Of a DNA stretch of 64,000 bases, positions 26,946-35,947 are shown one piece after another. Numbering within the stretch: position 1 is the first letter of the stretch; each line of letters opens with the position of its first letter. A program made the position numbers and the translations under genes. Under the pieces are notes generated by a model. That model had not been told where the DNA came from and did not search any database. It saw only the letters and a list, made by a program, of their open reading frames with translations. This stretch comes from Variovorax sp. EL159. GTDB taxonomy: Bacteria > Pseudomonadota > Gammaproteobacteria > Burkholderiales > Burkholderiaceae_C. The stretch is from positions 372,001 to 436,000 of the forward strand of contig NZ_FMUJ01000003.1 in assembly GCF_900100965.1 (NCBI RefSeq), given 5' to 3'.

Positions 26946-28597
26946 TTCTTGTCGTCCGGTTTGCCGCGCAGCAGCGACTCGGGATGGCGTTCGAGGTAGT
27001 CGGTCAGGATGCGCACAGAGCCCGCGGCGCGCGTCAGCTCGCGCAGCGTCTGGCGCATGTCCTGCTGCAGCGGCGAATCGTCGGCCAGCGTGCGTTCGGC
27101 CGTGTTGACGGTCTTGCGCACGTCCTTCATGGCGGCGGCCAGCTCGGGCGTCACGTCGCTGTTGATGCGGTTGACGGTCTGCTCGGTGGCGGTCAGCGTC
27201 TTGTTGAGCGTGGCGAGCGTCGTGCGCAGGTCGCCCGCGATCTGCTCGTACGGCACCTTGTTGAGCTTGGTCGCGATTTCCTGCACCTGCGACTGGATTT
27301 CGTCGAGGCTGTTCGCCACCGTGGGCAGCTCGATCGGGTTCTTCGTCACGTCGACCTTGACCGGCGGCGCCTTCGGGAAGAAGTCGAGCGCCACGTAGAC
27401 CTGCCCGGTCAGCAGGTTGCCGTTGCGCAGCTGGGCGCGCAAGCCCTTCTCGGCCAGGAAGCGCAACCGCTCCTGCTGCGTCGAGCGCGACTCGGTGCCG
27501 GTGGCATTGCCCTCGCGGCGCCGCAGGCGGTCGGGGTAGACCTGCACCAGCACCGGCATGCGGAACTCGCGCTCGGCGCGGTCGAACTCGACGCCGATGG
27601 ATTTCACCTCGCCGATCACCACGCCGCGGAAGTCCACCGGTGCACCCGGCGTGAGGCCGCGTAGCGACTGGTTGAAGTACATCAGCAGCGTCTGCGAAGG
27701 ACCGTCGGGCTCCTTCATGGCGGCGGCCTCGTCCTGCGCCAGCGTGAACGAGGCATTCGCCTTGGCCAGCGGCCCCATCGCGTCGTCGGGCGCCTGGAAG
27801 GCGATGCCGCCGAGCAGGATGGTCGCCAGCGACTGCGTGCGCAGCGTGAAGCCGCTGGCGCTGAGTTGCGCGTCGATGCCGCTGGCCTGCCAGAAGCGCG
27901 TGTTCATGCCGACGAACTTGTCGTACGGCGCATTGATGAAGACGCGGATCGTCACGCCGCGCCCGTCGCCATCGAGTTCGTAGGCGGCCACCTGCCCGAC
28001 CTTGACGCGCCGGAAGTACACCGGCGAGCCCACGTCGAGCGAGCCGATGTCATTGGCGCGCAAGAGAAACTGCTGGCCCGAGTCGTCGCTCGTGACGATG
28101 GGTGGGGTTTCGAGCCCGGTGAATTCGCCCGAGGTTTCTTTCGACACGCCCGCGTCGGCGCCGATGTAGGCGCCCGACAGCAAGGTGCCCAGGCCCGAGA
28201 TGCCCGAAGTGTCGAGCCGCGGCCGCACCACCCAGAAGCGCGAGTCTTCGGCGGTGAAGCCCTCGGCGTCCTTGTTGAACTGCACCAGCACGCGCACGTG
28301 CGAGCGGTCGCGTGCCAGCCGCAGGTGCGTGACGAGGCCGATCTGCACGTCCTTGTACTTGACGGCGGTCTTGCCGGCCTCCAGGCCTTCGGCTGTCTTG
28401 AAGGTCAGCACGACCTCGGGGCCGCGCTCCATCAGAATGCGCGCCACCAGCGTGATGCCGACCAGCGCCGCCACGATGGGAATGAGCCAGATCAGCGAGG
28501 GCAGCCACTCGCGCCGCCGCGCCACGCGCGGCCGGGGCAGCGCAGGCGGCACGGGAGGCGCCGGTTTGTCCTGGGGTTGCGATTCGTCTTCACTCAT
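26942..28597 (-). CDS. pqiB: PqiB-type MCE/MlaD domain membrane protein
   Basis: 551-residue protein anchored by one N-terminal helix (residues about 33-52, 'SLIWLIPIVAALVGITLVARILM') with three tandem MCE domains: about 55-150 ('VVLTFKTAEGLEAGKTAVKYKDVQIGLV'), 160-265 ('FLLRANDIGSLDVGSPVYFRRVKVGQV') and 290-410 ('LMYFNQSLRGLTPGAPVDFRGVVIGEV'). A long amphipathic helical tail (430-545) follows, as in PqiB, which forms a hexameric syringe-like tunnel through the periplasm. The short Pro-rich N-terminus is cytoplasmic. Overlaps both neighbours by ATGA, so translation is tightly coupled. Confidence 0.95.
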   Translation of the reverse strand: MSEDESQPQDKPAPPVPPALPRPRVARRREWLPSLIWLIPIVAALVGITLVARILMERGPEVVLTFKTAEGLEAGKTAVKYKDVQIGLVTHLRLARDRSHVRVLVQFNKDAEGFTAEDSRFWVVRPRLDTSGISGLGTLLSGAYIGADAGVSKETSGEFTGLETPPIVTSDDSGQQFLLRANDIGSLDVGSPVYFRRVKVGQVAAYELDGDGRGVTIRVFINAPYDKFVGMNTRFWQASGIDAQLSASGFTLRTQSLATILLGGIAFQAPDDAMGPLAKANASFTLAQDEAAAMKEPDGPSQTLLMYFNQSLRGLTPGAPVDFRGVVIGEVKSIGVEFDRAEREFRMPVLVQVYPDRLRRREGNATGTESRSTQQERLRFLAEKGLRAQLRNGNLLTGQVYVALDFFPKAPPVKVDVTKNPIELPTVANSLDEIQSQVQEIATKLNKVPYEQIAGDLRTTLATLNKTLTATEQTVNRINSDVTPELAAAMKDVRKTVNTAERTLADDSPLQQDMRQTLRELTRAAGSVRILTDYLERHPESLLRGKPDDKK

Positions 28598-29337
28598 GCT
28601 GGTTTCTCATCCCTGTTGTCCTGTCCCTGTGCAATGGCTGCGGCCTGCGCTTTGAGCGCCTGTTCTTCCTTGCTGTCCCATGTGAGCTTCGGATCGAAGC
28701 TCAACGAAGCCAGCATGGTCAGCACCACGACCGAGCCGAACGCCGCGATGCCCACGCCCGCCGTGATGACGGCAAACCCCTGGATCTGCACCAGCCCGGT
28801 CAGCAGCGACACCACGAACACGTCGAGCATCGACCAGCGGCCGATGATCTCGATGATGTGATAAAGCTTGGCCCGCTCTTGCCGGCGCCAGGTGCTGCCG
28901 CGCTGCGCCAGCACCACCAGCAAGAACAAGACCGCCAATTTGAACAGCGGCACCAGAAAACTGGCAATGAAGACGATGGCCGCGAGCCCGTAGGCCCCGG
29001 AGACCCAGAAATAGATCACGCCACTCAAAATGGTGTCGTACTGCGCGCCGAACAGCGTGCGCGTGATCATCACCGGCAGCAGGTTCGCGGGGATGTACAT
29101 CACGCAGGCCGCGATCAGGAAGGCCCAGGTGCGGTTCAGGCTTTGCTGCTTGCGGCCATGCAGGTGCGTGCCGCAGCGGCCGCAGGCGTCGCCCTCTTCG
29201 GCGTCGCGCCAGACGGTTCCGCAATGCGGGCAGGCCAGCAGGCCGAGCGAGGCGGCCGTGGCCACTGGTGCGGCGCCCTCGCCTGCGTCGTCGTGGCCGG
29301 GCGCCTCGCGCGACATGCGGGTGAACAGCGAACTCAT
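28594..29337 (-). CDS. pqiA: PqiA-type membrane protein, second half
   Basis: 247 residues corresponding to the second repeat of E. coli PqiA. A zinc-ribbon-like pair 'CPHCGTVW' and 'CGRCGTHL' at about 35-60 precedes four membrane helices with the signature 'YIPANLLPVMITRTLFG', 'FLVPLFKLAVLFLLV' and 'IIGRWSMLDVFVVSLL'. I chose the Met at 29337, which overlaps the stop of the upstream gene by ATGA; the longer frame to 29937 is a shadow of that gene. The two PqiA halves are separate genes here rather than one protein. Confidence 0.9.
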   Translation of the reverse strand: MSSLFTRMSREAPGHDDAGEGAAPVATAASLGLLACPHCGTVWRDAEEGDACGRCGTHLHGRKQQSLNRTWAFLIAACVMYIPANLLPVMITRTLFGAQYDTILSGVIYFWVSGAYGLAAIVFIASFLVPLFKLAVLFLLVVLAQRGSTWRRQERAKLYHIIEIIGRWSMLDVFVVSLLTGLVQIQGFAVITAGVGIAAFGSVVVLTMLASLSFDPKLTWDSKEEQALKAQAAAIAQGQDNRDEKPA

Positions 29338-29963
29338 GCCGGCGTCTCCGGCTCGCCGCGCGGGCGGAAGGCCATTTCCCAGAATGCGCCGGGGTTGAAA
29401 GACAGCACCGATGTCAGCGTGACCGTGAGCGCCACGAAGGCCCACAGCGCCGGCCCCGGCACCACCGTCGCCATGCTCGAAAGCTTGACGATGGCCACCA
29501 GCACGCCGAGCAGAAACACCTCGATCATTCCCCAGGGCCGCAGCGACTGCATCGACCGCACCAGCAAGGCAAAGCCCAGCGGCCGGTGCTCGCGACTCAG
29601 CGGAACCAGCAGGTAGGCCAGGATGCACAGCTGCAGCAGCGGAAAAAGAATGGTCGTGGCCAGCACCAGCAAGGCCACCACCGACATGCCCTCGGCGCTC
29701 AATGCCACCACCGCGCCGGCCAGCGTGGTCTGGCTGCGCAGGCCCTGCAACTCGATCTCGACGATGGGAAAAAGGTTGGCGATGGCGAACATGATCAGGC
29801 TCGCCACCGTCAGCGGCAGGATGCGCTGCTGCTGCGAACCGGTGTGCCGGTCGAGCTCGGTGCCGCAGCGCGAGCAATGCGCCACGTCGCGCGGACGCAG
29901 CGGCGTGCGGGCATAGACCGCATCGCAACCCGGGCAAACCACTGTGTCAGGTACTTCCTTCAT
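29334..29963 (-). CDS. pqiA: PqiA-type membrane protein, first half
   Basis: 209 residues matching the first repeat of PqiA: 'VVCPGCDAVYARTPLRPRDVAHCSRCGTELDR' gives a CxxC...CxxC zinc ribbon at about 9-36. Four membrane segments follow, with 'MFAIANLFPIVEIELQG', 'LFPLLQLCILAYLLV' and 'SLRPWGMIEVFLLGVLVAI'. It is the first pqi gene, beginning 20 bases after the stop of the upstream MFS gene on the same strand, so it may be transcribed with that cluster or from a promoter inside it. Envelope lipid transport or paraquat-type stress response is the family role. Confidence 0.9.
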   Translation of the reverse strand: MKEVPDTVVCPGCDAVYARTPLRPRDVAHCSRCGTELDRHTGSQQQRILPLTVASLIMFAIANLFPIVEIELQGLRSQTTLAGAVVALSAEGMSVVALLVLATTILFPLLQLCILAYLLVPLSREHRPLGFALLVRSMQSLRPWGMIEVFLLGVLVAIVKLSSMATVVPGPALWAFVALTVTLTSVLSFNPGAFWEMAFRPRGEPETPA

Positions 29964-29983
29964 AGGTCAGCACCCTAACTCAT

Positions 29984-31438
29984 TCAGGCGGCGTGGCTTG
30001 TCGTCTTGAGGCGCAGCGTGCTGAAGACTGCGGCCACCGCGGCACAACTTGCCGCCAGCACCAGGGCCACCACCGGCCCATGCCCGCCATGCGGGCTCCA
30101 GAGGCTGAACACCGCCGCAAGCACCACCGCGCCCAGCGTCTGCCCGGTCAGCCGGGCCGTGCCCAGCATGCCGCTGGCCGCACCACTGCGGTGCGCCGGT
30201 GGCGAGGTGACGATGGTGTGGTTGTTGGGCGACTGGAACAGCCCGAAGCCCAGCCCGCACAGTGCCATGCGCCAGGCGATGTCCGCATTGCCCGGATGTG
30301 CCGGCAGCGCCGCCAGCAATGCGAGCCCGGTGGCCAGCAGCGCCAGGCCGATGCCGCCGAGCAGCCCGTCGGGGTAGCGGCCGATCAGCCGCCCGGCGAT
30401 GGGCGCCATCACCACGATGGCGAGCGGCCACGCGGTGATCAGCAGGCCGGCCTCGATGTGGCTGCGGCCATACACGTCGAGCAACAGGAAAGGCAGCGCG
30501 ATGTAGGCCAGCATCTGGGCACAGAACGCGGCGACCGAGGTGCCCATCGACAGCGCGAACACCGGAATGCGCAACAGGTCGATGGGGAAAAGCGGCACCG
30601 CCTGCTTGCGCTGGCGCCGCAGGTAGACAAAGCCCACCACCAGTCCGGCCAGCAGAATGCCCCAGGCCGAGGCCTGCGAGCCGCCCGCCTCCACCGCGCC
30701 TTCGCGCACGCCGAGGCGGTCGACGCCCAGAAACACCAGAGAGAACATCAGCACGTTGAGCGCCACGTCGACCGGCGAAAACCGCAGCCCGGCCGCCGGC
30801 GCCACGCGATTGAACGGCAGCGCCTTCATGCCCAGCACGAAGGTGATGATGCCCAGCGGCACGTTGATGGCAAAGAGCCAGGGCCACGAGGCCACCGACA
30901 GGATGGCCGCCGCCACCGACGGCCCGGCCACCGACGACGTGGCCACCACCAGCGAGTTGATCGCCATGCCCTTGCCCAGTTGCGACGCGGGATAGGTCAG
31001 CCGCACCAGTGCCGCGTTCACGCTCATGATGCCCGCCGCCCCCAGCCCCTGGAAGGCGCGCGCCGCGATCAGCGTGCCCAGCGAATTGGCGAAGGTCGCG
31101 GCCAGCGAAGACAGCGTGAACACCGCCATGCCCACGAGATACACACGCCGGTAGCCCACCAGGTCGCCCAGCGAGGCCAGCGGCAGCAGCATCACCAGCG
31201 TGGCGATCTGGTAGGCGTTGACCACCCAGATCGCCTGCGACGGGCTGGCCTGCAGTTCGCGCGCGATGCCCGGCAGCGCGAGGTTGACGATGGTGCCGTC
31301 GAGCACCGCCACGATCAACCCGAGGATGATGACCAGCATCGCCCAGCCCCGCTCGGGCGATGCCAGCCCGTCGATGGGCTGGCGGTGAGAAGAGTCTTCG
31401 GCCACCGGTCGTGCGGCGCCTGCGGATGCGGTGTTCAT
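29984..31438 (-). CDS. MFS transporter, DHA2 family
   Basis: 484 residues, about fourteen membrane segments. 'LGLIVAVLDGTIVNLALPGIARELQASPSQAIWVVNAYQIA' is motif D1, 'LASLGDLVGYRRVYLVGMA' is motif A and 'SSVAGPSVAAAILSVASWPWLFAINVP' is motif C. Start at 31438, overlapping the stop of the preceding MFS gene by one base (TGATG). The frame stays open upstream to 32704, but that part is only the shadow of the neighbour. Probably exports a compound linked to the oxidoreductase genes upstream. Confidence 0.93.
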   Translation of the reverse strand: MNTASAGAARPVAEDSSHRQPIDGLASPERGWAMLVIILGLIVAVLDGTIVNLALPGIARELQASPSQAIWVVNAYQIATLVMLLPLASLGDLVGYRRVYLVGMAVFTLSSLAATFANSLGTLIAARAFQGLGAAGIMSVNAALVRLTYPASQLGKGMAINSLVVATSSVAGPSVAAAILSVASWPWLFAINVPLGIITFVLGMKALPFNRVAPAAGLRFSPVDVALNVLMFSLVFLGVDRLGVREGAVEAGGSQASAWGILLAGLVVGFVYLRRQRKQAVPLFPIDLLRIPVFALSMGTSVAAFCAQMLAYIALPFLLLDVYGRSHIEAGLLITAWPLAIVVMAPIAGRLIGRYPDGLLGGIGLALLATGLALLAALPAHPGNADIAWRMALCGLGFGLFQSPNNHTIVTSPPAHRSGAASGMLGTARLTGQTLGAVVLAAVFSLWSPHGGHGPVVALVLAASCAAVAAVFSTLRLKTTSHAA

Positions 31439-32652
31439 CAGGCTCGTTGCGCCTCCTGCGCTGCTTCGGCGCGCGTGCCGCCCAGCGTGAGCCAGGTCAG
31501 CACCAGCGCGATGAGCGCGCCGGCAGCCATGCCGGCCACCATCGGCAGCGGACGGCCGTCGGTGAAGAGGCCGACCACCGCCATGGCCAGCGCGCCGGTC
31601 AGCATCTGCAGCGTGCCCAGCAGCGCCGAGGCCGTGCCGGCAATGGCACCGTGCATTTCGAGCGCGAGCACGCCTGTGGTGGGAATCACCAGGCCCATGA
31701 AGCCGGACGCGATGAAGTACAGGACGATCAGCACCCAGATGTTGTCGCCGCCCGTCGCGAAGTAGATGAACATCGCGACCATGGCCACGCCGCAGCACAC
31801 CACGCCGAACTTGACGAGGTTGACCAGCCCGAAGCGCTCGCCCAGCGTCCCGGTGAATTGCGAGGCCGCGATGAAGGCCGCCGCGTTCACGCCGAAGGCC
31901 ACGCTGTACATGGCGGGCGACAGGCCGTAGTGGTCGATCATCACGAACGACGAATTGGCCAGGTAGGTGAAGAAGCCCGCCATCGCAAAACTGCCGATGA
32001 ACACCAGCCCGAGGTAATGCCAGTCGCGCAGCAGCAGCCAGTAGGCGGCGAGCGCGCTGCCCAGGCTGCTTTCGACACGCTCCGAGGCGGGGCGCGTTTC
32101 GTCGAGCAGCTTGACCATCATCGCCAGGCCCGCCACCGCCGCGATGGTCACGGCCCAGAACACGCCGCGCCAGCCGGCGAATGCGATCACGAGGCTGCCC
32201 GCGAGCGGCGCCAGGATCGGCGACACGCTGAACACCAGCATCAGCAGCGACATCAGCCGCGCCGCGTCGGTGCCGGTGTGCAGGTCGCGCACCACCGCGC
32301 GCGGAATCGCCATGCCGGCCGCCGCGCCCAGGCCCTGGACGAAGCGCAGCACGATCAATGTCTGGATATCGGTTGCCAGCGCGCAGCCCACGCTGGCCAG
32401 CGCGAACAGCACGAGGCCCGCATACAGCGGCGGCTTGCGGCCGACCATGTCGGAGATCGGCCCGTACAGCAACTGGCCCGCGCCCAGCGAAAGAAAGAAG
32501 GCCGTGAGGCTCATCTGCACCGCGCCGATGTCGGCTTGCAGGCTCTGCCCGATGGCGGGGAGCGCCGGCAGGTACATGTCGATGGCGAATGGCCCGATGG
32601 CCGAAAGCAGGCCCAGCAGCAGGGCCATCTTGAAGAAAGGAGAAGAACGCAT
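31438..32652 (-). CDS. MFS transporter, Bcr/CflA (DHA1) family
   Basis: 404 residues with twelve membrane segments. Family marks: 'AIGPFAIDMYLPALPAIGQSLQADIGAVQMSLTAFFLSLGAGQLLYGPISDMVGRKPPLYAGLVLF' region (D1 and A motifs) and 'RLMSLLMLVFSVSPILAPLAGS'. Bcr/CflA proteins export bicyclomycin, sulfonamides, chloramphenicol or cysteine. Start chosen at 32652 ('MRSSPFFKMALLL'); a few residues upstream are also open. Follows the flavin monooxygenase by 72 bases. Confidence 0.93.
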   Translation of the reverse strand: MRSSPFFKMALLLGLLSAIGPFAIDMYLPALPAIGQSLQADIGAVQMSLTAFFLSLGAGQLLYGPISDMVGRKPPLYAGLVLFALASVGCALATDIQTLIVLRFVQGLGAAAGMAIPRAVVRDLHTGTDAARLMSLLMLVFSVSPILAPLAGSLVIAFAGWRGVFWAVTIAAVAGLAMMVKLLDETRPASERVESSLGSALAAYWLLLRDWHYLGLVFIGSFAMAGFFTYLANSSFVMIDHYGLSPAMYSVAFGVNAAAFIAASQFTGTLGERFGLVNLVKFGVVCCGVAMVAMFIYFATGGDNIWVLIVLYFIASGFMGLVIPTTGVLALEMHGAIAGTASALLGTLQMLTGALAMAVVGLFTDGRPLPMVAGMAAGALIALVLTWLTLGGTRAEAAQEAQRA

Positions 32653-32724
32653 TGGACCGATTGTCGCCAAGGGCGGCAATCGGTGCAGGCGTGGGGTCGG
32701 GCACCCGGCAGTCAGGCGCCGGTG

Positions 32725-34056
32725 CTAATTCTGGGCAAAGAAACGGTTGGCCGGACGCGGCAGGCCGAGGTTTTCGCGCAGGGTACGACCTTCGTATTCA
32801 CGCCGGAAGATGCCGCGCCGTTGCAGCTCGGGCACCACCTTGTCGACGAAAGCGTCGAGCCCGCCGGGCAGCCATGGGAACATCACGTTGAAGCCGTCGC
32901 AGCCTTCGCTGTCCAGCCATTCCTGCATCTCGTCGGCAATGGTCTGCGGCGTGCCGACGAAGGCCAGCCCGCCATAGCCGCCGAGCCGCTGGGCCAGTTG
33001 GCGCACCGTAAGGTTCTCGCTGCGGGCCAGCTCGACCACGCGGGCACGGCCGCTCTGGCTGGCGTTGGTTTCGGGCACCTCGGGCAAGGGCCCGTCGGGG
33101 TCGAACTTCGAGGCATCGTGCCCGAGCGCGATGGACAGCGAGGCGATGGCGCTGTCGTAGTGCACGAGGCTGTCGAGCCTTGCGCGAATGCCGCGCGCTT
33201 CTTCCAGCGTGTCGCCGACCACGACGAAGGCGGCCGGCAATATCTTCAGGTGGTCCGGCTCGCGGCCGATCGCGCGCATGCGGCCTTTGATGTCGGCATA
33301 CAGGCTGCGCGCCGCGGCCAGCGTGCCCGGCGCGGCGAACACGGCCTCGGCTGTTTCGGCCGCGAGCTGCCGCCCTGCTTCCGAGGCGCCGGCCTGCACG
33401 ATCAGCGGCCAGCCCTGCACCGGCCGCGCGATGTGCAGCGGGCCGCGCACCGACAGGTGCTTGCCCTTGTGGTTCAGCACATGCACCTTGGCCGGGTCGA
33501 AGAAGCGGCCGCTTTCGGCATCGCGCTCGAAGGCATCGTCGGCCCAGCTGTCCCACAGGCCGGTGACCACGTCGTAGAACTCGCGGGCGCGCACATAGCG
33601 CTCGTCGTGTTCCATGTGGTCGTCGCGGCCGAAGTTCAGCGCGGCGTCGGGGTTGGAGGTGGTCACGATGTTCCAGCCCGCGCGGCCTTCGCTCAGGTGG
33701 TCGAGCGATGCGAAGCGGCGCGCCACGTGGAACGGCTCGTCGAAGGTGGTCGAGGCCGTCGCCACCAGGCCAAGGTGCTTCGTGTGCTGCGCCAGCGCCG
33801 ACAGCAACGTGAAAGGCTCGAACGACGTGACCGTGTGGCTGCGCTGCAGGGCCTCGATCGGCATGTTGAGCACGGCCAGGTGGTCGGCCATGAAGAAGGC
33901 GTCGAAGCGGCCACGCTCCAGTGTCTGCGCCAGCTGCTTCAGGCGCTCGAAGTTGAAGTTGGCGTCGCGCCAGGCACCCGGATAGCGCCACGCGCCGGTG
34001 TGGATGCTGACCGGCCGCATGAACGCGCCCAGCCGCAACTGCTTGCTGGCGCTCAT
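32725..34056 (-). CDS. LLM class flavin-dependent monooxygenase, NtaA/SnaA/DszA family
   Basis: 443-residue TIM-barrel oxidoreductase using reduced FMN. Family marks: 'LRLGAFMRPVSIHTGAWRYPGAWRDANFNFERLKQLAQTLERGRFDAFFMADH' at the N-terminus, 'ASTTFDEPFHVARRFASLDHLSEGRAGWNIVTTSN' and 'GWPLIVQAGASEAGRQLAAETAEAVF'. Members oxidise nitrilotriacetate, organosulfur compounds or alkanesulfonates and need a separate flavin reductase, which is not visible nearby. Start overlaps the CmcJ-like stop by ATGA. Substrate unknown. Confidence 0.93.
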   Translation of the reverse strand: MSASKQLRLGAFMRPVSIHTGAWRYPGAWRDANFNFERLKQLAQTLERGRFDAFFMADHLAVLNMPIEALQRSHTVTSFEPFTLLSALAQHTKHLGLVATASTTFDEPFHVARRFASLDHLSEGRAGWNIVTTSNPDAALNFGRDDHMEHDERYVRAREFYDVVTGLWDSWADDAFERDAESGRFFDPAKVHVLNHKGKHLSVRGPLHIARPVQGWPLIVQAGASEAGRQLAAETAEAVFAAPGTLAAARSLYADIKGRMRAIGREPDHLKILPAAFVVVGDTLEEARGIRARLDSLVHYDSAIASLSIALGHDASKFDPDGPLPEVPETNASQSGRARVVELARSENLTVRQLAQRLGGYGGLAFVGTPQTIADEMQEWLDSEGCDGFNVMFPWLPGGLDAFVDKVVPELQRRGIFRREYEGRTLRENLGLPRPANRFFAQN

Positions 34057-34913
34057 TTGCCGGCGGGCCAGAACACCAGCGCGCGCAATTCGATGCTACG
34101 GCGCGGCGGCGCCTCGGGCGCGCCGTTCGGGTCTTCGAAGGCGGTGTGCGCGGTGAAGCGTGCGGTGCCGTCCTCGCGCGAGTCGTAGATCTTCAGCAAC
34201 AGCGCTTCATCAGGGCGCAGCCTTGGAAACCAATACCAGCTGTGGTTCGGGTTGTAGGTGAACGAATAGGTTTCGCCGACCTTGTCGGGGTAGACCAGGT
34301 CGCTCGGCACCATGTCCTCGAAGGCGATGGAACGCGCATCGCACAACGCGAGCGGCAGCCGCTCGACTGTGGCCAGCGGCCGCCACAGGTTGATGATGGC
34401 AAAGCGCTGCTTCAGGCGCGCCTCGGCCTCTTCAGGCGGCAGGTGGTCGCGCACGCGGCGTGGCGCGGAAACGAAGGTCTGGTCGTTGTGCACGCGCCGC
34501 ACCGGCTCGCGCAGTTCGGCCGTGCGGCGCGAACCTTGCGCGCTGTCGCGCAGGGTGTGGTCGAACACCACGATTTTTTCGGCGCCCGTGATGTCGCGCA
34601 GCAAGGCTTCGGACTCGCGGTAGTAGATGTCGCGGATGGTCGCGTCATGCGAAAAATCGGCCACCACGCTGCGGTGCGAAATCTGCGTGAAGCCGCTGCG
34701 GTCGAGCGACAGCTCGTTCAGCGCCACCAGCGGCCGGCCGTCGCGAATGCTCACGCGGTGCGGCTCCAGCGTGCCCGTGACCCACGGCACGCCGGGCGGT
34801 GGCTCGAAGGTGTAGCTGACGGGCCGGCCCTCGCCGGCCTTGAGGTAATTGACCTCTGCCTCCACCGAAGGCAGCGTTGCGGCCAGCATCTGGCCATTCG
34901 ATCCGACGCTCAT
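34053..34913 (-). CDS. CmcJ/NvfI family oxidoreductase-like protein
   Basis: 286 residues, recognised from 'SVEAEVNYL...RPVSYTFEPPPG', 'VVFDHTLRDSA', 'PVRRVHNDQTFVSAPRRVRDHLP', 'RFAIINLWRPLATVERLPLALCDARSI', and 'NHSWYWFPRLRPDEALLLKIYDSREDGTARFTAHTAFEDP'. These are the conserved blocks of the CmcJ/asaB-like family, found in cephamycin methoxylation and in fungal natural-product clusters and linked to 2-oxoglutarate/iron-type oxygenases or related hydroxylases. His residues in 'VHND' and 'TAHTAF' could be metal ligands. Start at 34913 behind GAGGAGAC. Sits between an SDR and a flavin monooxygenase. Confidence 0.82.
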   Translation of the reverse strand: MSVGSNGQMLAATLPSVEAEVNYLKAGEGRPVSYTFEPPPGVPWVTGTLEPHRVSIRDGRPLVALNELSLDRSGFTQISHRSVVADFSHDATIRDIYYRESEALLRDITGAEKIVVFDHTLRDSAQGSRRTAELREPVRRVHNDQTFVSAPRRVRDHLPPEEAEARLKQRFAIINLWRPLATVERLPLALCDARSIAFEDMVPSDLVYPDKVGETYSFTYNPNHSWYWFPRLRPDEALLLKIYDSREDGTARFTAHTAFEDPNGAPEAPPRRSIELRALVFWPAGK

Positions 34914-34926
34914 GCGGCGTGTCTCC

Positions 34927-35715
34927 TCAAAACGGTTCCTTGAACGGGCGCAGGTCGAGTTCCTGCGTCCACGCGCTGCGGTGCTGCACGTGCAGCTGCC
35001 AGTAGCTTTCGGCGATGGCTTCGAGCTGCAGCAGCCCGTCGTCGCCGGCTTGTGCCACGCGTTGTGGCGCGTTGTTGCGCAGGCGCTCGCCGTCGATACC
35101 GCCATCGATCACCACGTGCGCCACATGAATGCCCTGCGGGCCGAACTCGCGCGCCAGGCTCTGGCTCAGCGAGCGCAGGCTGGCCTTGGCTGCGGCGAAG
35201 GCCGCGAATGGCGGCTTGCCGCGCAGTGCGGCCGTGGCACCGGTGAAGAGCAGGCTGCCCCGCCCTTTCGCGCCATCGGCCTCGAAGGTGTTGGCCAGCA
35301 GGCCGCGCAATGCTTCGCGGCCGAAGATGAAACCGCCCAGAGCGCTGGTGCGCCAGGCCTGCGTGAACTGGTCGACCGAGATGTCGAGCGTCGGCGCCCG
35401 CACCGCGCTCGCGGCATTGAAGATCGCCACCGTGAGCGAGCCCAGCGCGTGTACCCGCTGCGCGATGCCGTGGATCTCGGCCTCGCTCGCCACGTCGCCC
35501 GCGAAGGCATGGGCACGGCCGCCGGCCGCTTCGATCTCGGCGGCGACCGCCTGCAGTTGCGCCTGGGTGCGGCCGGTCAACGCGACGACAAAACCTTCGG
35601 CCGCGAAGCGCCGCGCCAGTGCGGCGCCGAGCCCTGCACTGGCCCCGACACCCGCGATCCATGCGACAGGCGAAGGCGAAGAAGAAACCGGGGGAGTGAC
35701 GGAGGCGACAGTCAT
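34927..35715 (-). CDS. SDR family protein with Phe in place of the catalytic Tyr
   Basis: 262-residue Rossmann-fold protein. Cofactor motif 'VAWIAGVGASAGLGAALARRFAAEG' is a variant of TGxxxGxG; 'LTGRTQAQLQAV' suggests NADP preference, and 'IFNAASAV' replaces the usual NNAG. Ser is present in 'GSLLFTGATAAL' only as a Thr/Gly variant. The active-site YxxxK reads F-A-A-A-K ('PPFAAFAAAKASLR'), so the general acid/base Tyr is Phe. Such Phe-type SDRs exist, but their activity is uncertain. First gene of the SDR-CmcJ-flavin monooxygenase-MFS-MFS unit, 13 bases before the next. Confidence 0.9.
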   Translation of the reverse strand: MTVASVTPPVSSSPSPVAWIAGVGASAGLGAALARRFAAEGFVVALTGRTQAQLQAVAAEIEAAGGRAHAFAGDVASEAEIHGIAQRVHALGSLTVAIFNAASAVRAPTLDISVDQFTQAWRTSALGGFIFGREALRGLLANTFEADGAKGRGSLLFTGATAALRGKPPFAAFAAAKASLRSLSQSLAREFGPQGIHVAHVVIDGGIDGERLRNNAPQRVAQAGDDGLLQLEAIAESYWQLHVQHRSAWTQELDLRPFKEPF

Positions 35716-35947
35716 AAGTGAGCACGGAGGCTATACCTGCGCTTGGGGGCGTGGAACGACAGAAAGGCGATAACCTTATTTGCCCATAGGTCGGTGTGCA
35801 ACCCCGCTTGACGCCCACCTTGCTTCGCGCCATGCACGATGCGCTTCGCAATCCCTTCGCAATCGCGCCAACGCCCGCTACCCTATCGCCTTCCCGGACC
35901 GCTCGAACAACAAAGCACAGCAGTTGCCTTCCAGGAGAAGTGAACCC

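Noticed and set aside
29984..32704. One 906-codon gene on the minus strand
   Set aside because: Only the C-terminal 484 codons are a real MFS protein; the upstream part is the out-of-frame shadow of the Bcr/CflA gene, which has its own good frame and start.
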